Origin: JACKNG01 sp040904625
GTDB taxonomy: Bacteria > Pseudomonadota > Gammaproteobacteria > Ga0077536
Reading direction: 5' to 3'
NCBI GenBank assembly: GCA_040904625.1
Contig: JBBDTC010000146.1
Span: forward strand, 1 to 35,230
DNA: 35,230 bases
The position numbers were made by a program, and so were the translations under genes. Under the pieces are notes generated by a model. The model saw nothing but the letters and a program-made list of their open reading frames with translations. It was not told the DNA's origin and did not search any database. Positions 34,019 through 35,230 of the stretch are shown piece by piece. Each line of letters opens with the position of its first letter. The stretch's first letter is position 1.

Positions 34019-35098
34019 ATGCTCGAATACGTCAGAGATTGGTACGAACGGCACTTCTCGCATCCACAGGCCGTGCTGCTGGTCGTTTTCCTGCTCAGTG
34101 GCTTCGCTGTCGTGTTGTTCTTCGGCAAGATGCTCGCGCCGCTGCTCGCTTCGCTCATCATCGCCTATCTGCTCGAGGCCTCGGTTCAGTCGCTGGAACG
34201 GCGGGGCATATCGCGTTTCATCGCGGTATCGATCGTCTTCGCCATCTTCGTCGCCGTATTGGCCTTTCTGGTCATCGGGCTGGCACCGGTAGTCTCGCGG
34301 CAGCTGACCAACTTCATCTATGATCTGCCACGCATGGTCTCGAACGGCCGGCAGGTCTTGCTGCGCCTCCCGGAAACCTATCCCAGCTTCATCAGTGCGA
34401 CTCAGATCGATCTCCTGATCAACACGGTGCGCGGCGAGATCAGCGCTCTCGGTCAGAGCATGTTGACCCTGTCACTGGCATCGATTCCGGTCCTTGTCAC
34501 GGTGCTCATCTACCTGATTCTCGGTCCCGTTCTGGTCTTTTTCTTCCTCAAGGACAAGGCCGCGTTGATTGGCTGGCTCACGGCCTTCCTGCCGAGCGAT
34601 CGTGCGGTGCTGACGACGGTGTGGCGTGACGTCGATGACCAGATCGGCAATTACGTCCGCGGCAAGTTCTACGAGATTTTCATCGTCGGAGCGGTCACCT
34701 ATCTGTCGCTGGCATGGTTCGGCCTGTCCTATGCGCCCCTGTTGGCGGTGCTCGTCGGCCTGTCGGTCATCGTGCCCTACATCGGCGCGGCCGTGGTCAC
34801 ACTGCCGGTCGCGCTTTCCGCCTACATTCAATTCGGCTGGGGCGACACCTTCATCTGGATCATGGTCGTTTATGCCATCATCCAGGCCCTCGACGGTAAT
34901 TTGCTGGTACCGCTGCTGTTTTCCGATGTGGTCAATCTGCATCCCATCGCCATCATAGCGGCTGTGCTCTTCTTTGGCGGTTTATGGGGTTTCTGGGGCG
35001 TCTTTTTCGCCATTCCGCTCGCCACACTGGTCAAATCGCTGCTCAAAGCCTGGCCGAGTCTGGACAGTCGCGGGCGTGATCCGGAAACGGCGCGATGA
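34019..35098 (+). CDS. perM: AI-2E family transporter (PerM-like permease)
   Basis: This 359-residue polytopic membrane protein has about eight hydrophobic helices. It shows family features such as the early LLASLIIAYLLEASVQSLERRG, the central FFLKDKAALIGWLTAFLPS, the DDQIGNYVRGKF segment after the soluble loop, and the late LVPLLFSDVVNLHPIAIIAAVL. The family includes TqsA, an AI-2 exporter, and PerM, of unclear function; the substrate here is unknown. It is divergent from the CHAD gene across 154 bases, in which no strong promoter is seen. Confidence 0.9.
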   Translation: MLEYVRDWYERHFSHPQAVLLVVFLLSGFAVVLFFGKMLAPLLASLIIAYLLEASVQSLERRGISRFIAVSIVFAIFVAVLAFLVIGLAPVVSRQLTNFIYDLPRMVSNGRQVLLRLPETYPSFISATQIDLLINTVRGEISALGQSMLTLSLASIPVLVTVLIYLILGPVLVFFFLKDKAALIGWLTAFLPSDRAVLTTVWRDVDDQIGNYVRGKFYEIFIVGAVTYLSLAWFGLSYAPLLAVLVGLSVIVPYIGAAVVTLPVALSAYIQFGWGDTFIWIMVVYAIIQALDGNLLVPLLFSDVVNLHPIAIIAAVLFFGGLWGFWGVFFAIPLATLVKSLLKAWPSLDSRGRDPETAR

Positions 35099-35124
35099 AT
35101 CAATGCCTGGCTGCGCGGGCCCTA

Positions 35125-35230
35125 AGGGCCTGTTGATCATTCATTGTTCGGCGCTGCTGTGGCCATTGTCGTGATCCGGCAAGGCGGAGCGAGCGTGGTG
35201 TAGCCGAGCTACATGAGCGAGCGACAACGC
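35125..35230 (+). repeat. Dispersed repeat, right copy (reaches window end)
   Basis: Bases 35125-35210 match the reverse complement of 1-86 at 80 of 86 positions. This copy shows more of the unit: a short palindrome GTAGC-CGA-GCTAC (35200-35212) flanked by GAGCGAGCG-like arms, followed by GAGCGAGCGACAACGC at the edge. This suggests a REP-like hairpin unit. The full length is not visible. Confidence 0.85.

Overview
The window reads as a gammaproteobacterial chromosome segment with roughly 60% or higher GC. The clearest marker is the long collinear block yrbG-kdsD-kdsC-lptC-lptA-lptB-rpoN-hpf-ptsN-rapZ-ptsH, which is laid out as in Escherichia coli and Pseudomonas. Other gammaproteobacterial signs are a type II ThrB and a DUF2782 gene beside polA, separate hisI and hisE followed by tatABC, a divergent rpiA/ilvA pair and an rpe-gph-trpGDC cluster. 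I cannot place it below class level. Both ends of the window are copies of one repeat in opposite orientation (80 of 86 bases identical), and there is an internal run of 10 N. This suggests a complete scaffold whose ends, and whose internal gap, fall in repeated DNA.

Layout: a murU-like gene (minus) faces outward from the envelope/PTS block (plus, 1083-11252), which carries Kdo synthesis, lipopolysaccharide export, sigma-54, ribosome hibernation and a nitrogen-type phosphotransferase relay ending in ptsI. An OmpA-like lipoprotein gene with a strong terminator follows. Next come thrB and a DUF2782 gene (minus), polA (plus), hisAFIE with tatABC (plus), rpiA (minus), and ilvA with a FucA-like aldolase and a VOC protein (plus). 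A long minus-strand block then holds an acyltransferase-hydrolase fusion, rpe, gph, trpG, trpD and trpC. Upstream of the fusion lie the remains of an insertion element around the N gap, then the overlapping minus-strand genes CHAD-parA-queG, and finally a plus-strand PerM/AI-2E permease.

Most of the window is conserved housekeeping DNA with tight translational coupling; many junctions are 4-base GTGA or ATGA overlaps. The parts most worth a second look are: (1) the 768-residue protein joining a PlsC/PlsB-like acyltransferase to an alpha/beta hydrolase; (2) the CHAD gene overlapping a ParA-type ATPase gene, a possible positioning system for polyphosphate bodies; (3) the insertion element with 11-base flanking duplications at the queG stop codon; (4) the unusual front of the trp cluster, with no trpE and a small ORF containing two adjacent Trp codons. 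All functions are read from motifs and gene order; no database search was run.
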